A stretch of 64,000 nucleotides of DNA from Rhynchopus euleeides (taxonomy: Eukaryota; Euglenozoa; Diplonemea; Diplonemida; Diplonemidae). How positions within the stretch are numbered: the stretch's first letter is position 1; every line of letters begins with the position of its first letter. Shown here piece after piece: positions 62,777 to 64,000 of the stretch. The stretch spans positions 248,001-312,000 of the forward strand of contig OY723241.1 in NCBI GenBank assembly GCA_963210315.1, written 5' to 3'. The translations under genes and the position numbers were made by a program. The notes below the pieces were generated by a model. That model worked only from the letters and a program-made list of their open reading frames with translations. It was not told the DNA's origin and ran no database searches.

Positions 62777-63519
62777 CAGGCTCTGCCACTGAGTCACTTT
62801 ACACCATAATATATCATGGCCAGCACACCACACCCCAAATTTCAGGGCGGGGGGTCACCGCTGCGGTGAGGACAGCAAGATGTCGAAGCGCAAGGTCGAA
62901 AACATCGGCGCTATTTCTGGCCACTTCTTGTACCCGTGCCTGCTGTACCAGGTGCCTGTTCCAGTCAGCTGCCTCCCATCAGAGGAGGCATCTGAGAGAC
63001 TCTCGTATGGCGTCCCTGTGCCACATGCTCACAGGTGAGGCACCACACCCGAGGACGCGCTCCCTGGCAACGGATGCGCCGTGCCACAGACCCAGCTGCC
63101 GTAAGCTCCCAAGAACAGCGTCAAATGGGACACGAACTGTACCATACTTCTCCCACAACTGTCCCTGGCGCGATTACCTCATATTGGCTTGCCTTTTGGC
63201 CTCTGGAGGGCACCGAGAAGCTGTTATGTTTCAGAACAATCAACGACAACAGTTCTTCTGTGCATCTGGCAGGTTGAGGTGTGCTTGCTCTGCTTGATGT
63301 GTCCTGTGGTGTGCAGCCCAGGTACAAGTTCTGTCCCAAAAATTTTGGTTGCTAAAAACAGCATCGTCGGGGGCATACCACCCCCTGGGAGTGGGCGGAA
63401 TTGAGTTTCCGGAGCATATTGGGCACTTTCTGCCACCAGAATCGTGTGGGAGTGTGTGAGGTCAGAGTATGTGGGTGGGGTGTGGGCACAAGCTGCTTCG
63501 CTAAATACCGTCACTCAAG
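62777..63519. other. Gene-free stretch
   Basis: No supported gene. Possibly the interior of hAT-like element D. Confidence 0.3.
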
Positions 63520-63630
63520 TTATGTTGGTGGGGTAAAATATTGGTGGGGTAAATATGTTGGTGGGGTAGTAATTTGGTGGATTTGGGGCTCTGAAAAAAG
63601 TTGGTGGGTTATTACCCCACCAACATTATT
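63520..63630. repeat. TTGGTGGGGTA-word repeat, second locus
   Basis: Shares GTTGGTGGGGTA words, GGTGGATTTGGGG and GTTGGTGGGTTATTACCCCA with the element at 59,463-59,912. Its ends are an inverted TATGTTGGTGGGGTAA type. Confidence 0.65.
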
Positions 63631-64000
63631 ACCCCAGGGCGCGTTGTACTTGGCGATTTTTTCTGGCACCTGGGATTTGGAGCCCCCTGCCCACCCACCC
63701 CGACTGCGCGTACGCATGTGCGTACGCCGTCCGCACTTTCTGAAACCGCGCTGCGTACGCGTACGCAGAAATTGCGTACGGCTGGTATTCCAGGTCTCTC
63801 AGCACACAGTAGGCCACCCAGTAGGCTGAGCCCTGGCCTTTGCTCTTGCCCTTCACAGACGGTTCCTTCGCACAAGTGCAAAAGGTACGATTACCTACTC
63901 GAAGGCGGAAGGCTGCTGAGGTTGACGACCGATTTGGTGTGCGGACATGGCTGTCTCTTGTACTACATAGACTGCCGTTTGCAGGCGCCGCACGCCCACG
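63631..64000. other. Right end of window, palindromic GCGTACGC words
   Basis: GCGTACGCATGTGCGTACGC near 63,707 and GCGTACGCGTACGC near 63,753 form another palindromic-word array, perhaps part of an element. No gene is supported to the end. Confidence 0.35.

Overview
Eukaryotic nuclear DNA, probably from a protist with a large, repeat-filled genome. Every supported host gene (eight, counting one cut by the left edge) is a long GC-rich open reading frame with no intron needed, and all eight lie on the minus strand. Six have a pyrimidine-rich tract and an AG within about 30 bases upstream of the start codon; in two others the AG is further away or the tract weaker. Same-direction, intron-poor genes with 3' splice-site-like leaders recall organisms that trans-splice a spliced leader (kinetoplastids, diplonemids, euglenids, dinoflagellates). 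A DIRS-type retrotransposon with its tyrosine recombinase upstream of the reverse transcriptase, as in kinetoplastid VIPER, points weakly to Euglenozoa, perhaps a diplonemid. This assignment is inference.

Layout. Bases 1-215 hold the start of a leftward gene. From 216 to about 33,370 there is no convincing host gene. This part is a graveyard of DNA transposons and MITE-like elements, microsatellites and very long G or C runs. I could define ends for many elements, several with target-site duplications: a broken transposase-bearing element (8,253-11,521), a hAT-like shell carrying a 190-bp tandem array (12,557-14,456), a palindrome-rich element (15,422-17,375), hAT-like elements with 8-bp duplications (20,438-21,225; 24,731-25,319; 26,830-27,710; 29,084-30,240), long-TIR elements flanked by TA, and three near-identical 365-bp MITEs.

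33,372-41,679 is a gene block: a PP2C-type phosphatase, an unrecognised 589-aa protein, a small Cys/His-rich protein and a DUF4116-type repeat protein with a ubiquitin-like N terminus. 43,084-47,949 is the DIRS-like retrotransposon (Gag, tyrosine recombinase, RT-RNase H, split direct repeats). 48,761-58,577 is a second gene block: a coiled-coil protein, a secreted class I haem peroxidase with a Thr/Pro-rich 120-residue repeat, and a nibrin (NBS1) homologue. From 58,578 to the end the sequence is again repeats and element termini.

The host genes do not form an evident pathway. The strongest unexplained patterns are (i) hAT-like elements sitting directly after the right end of TA-flanked long-TIR elements in four of four cases, (ii) many elements each ending in its own array of short, mostly palindromic words, and (iii) a retrotransposon in which neither recombinase nor RT has its own start codon, suggesting stop readthrough and -1 frameshifting from Gag.
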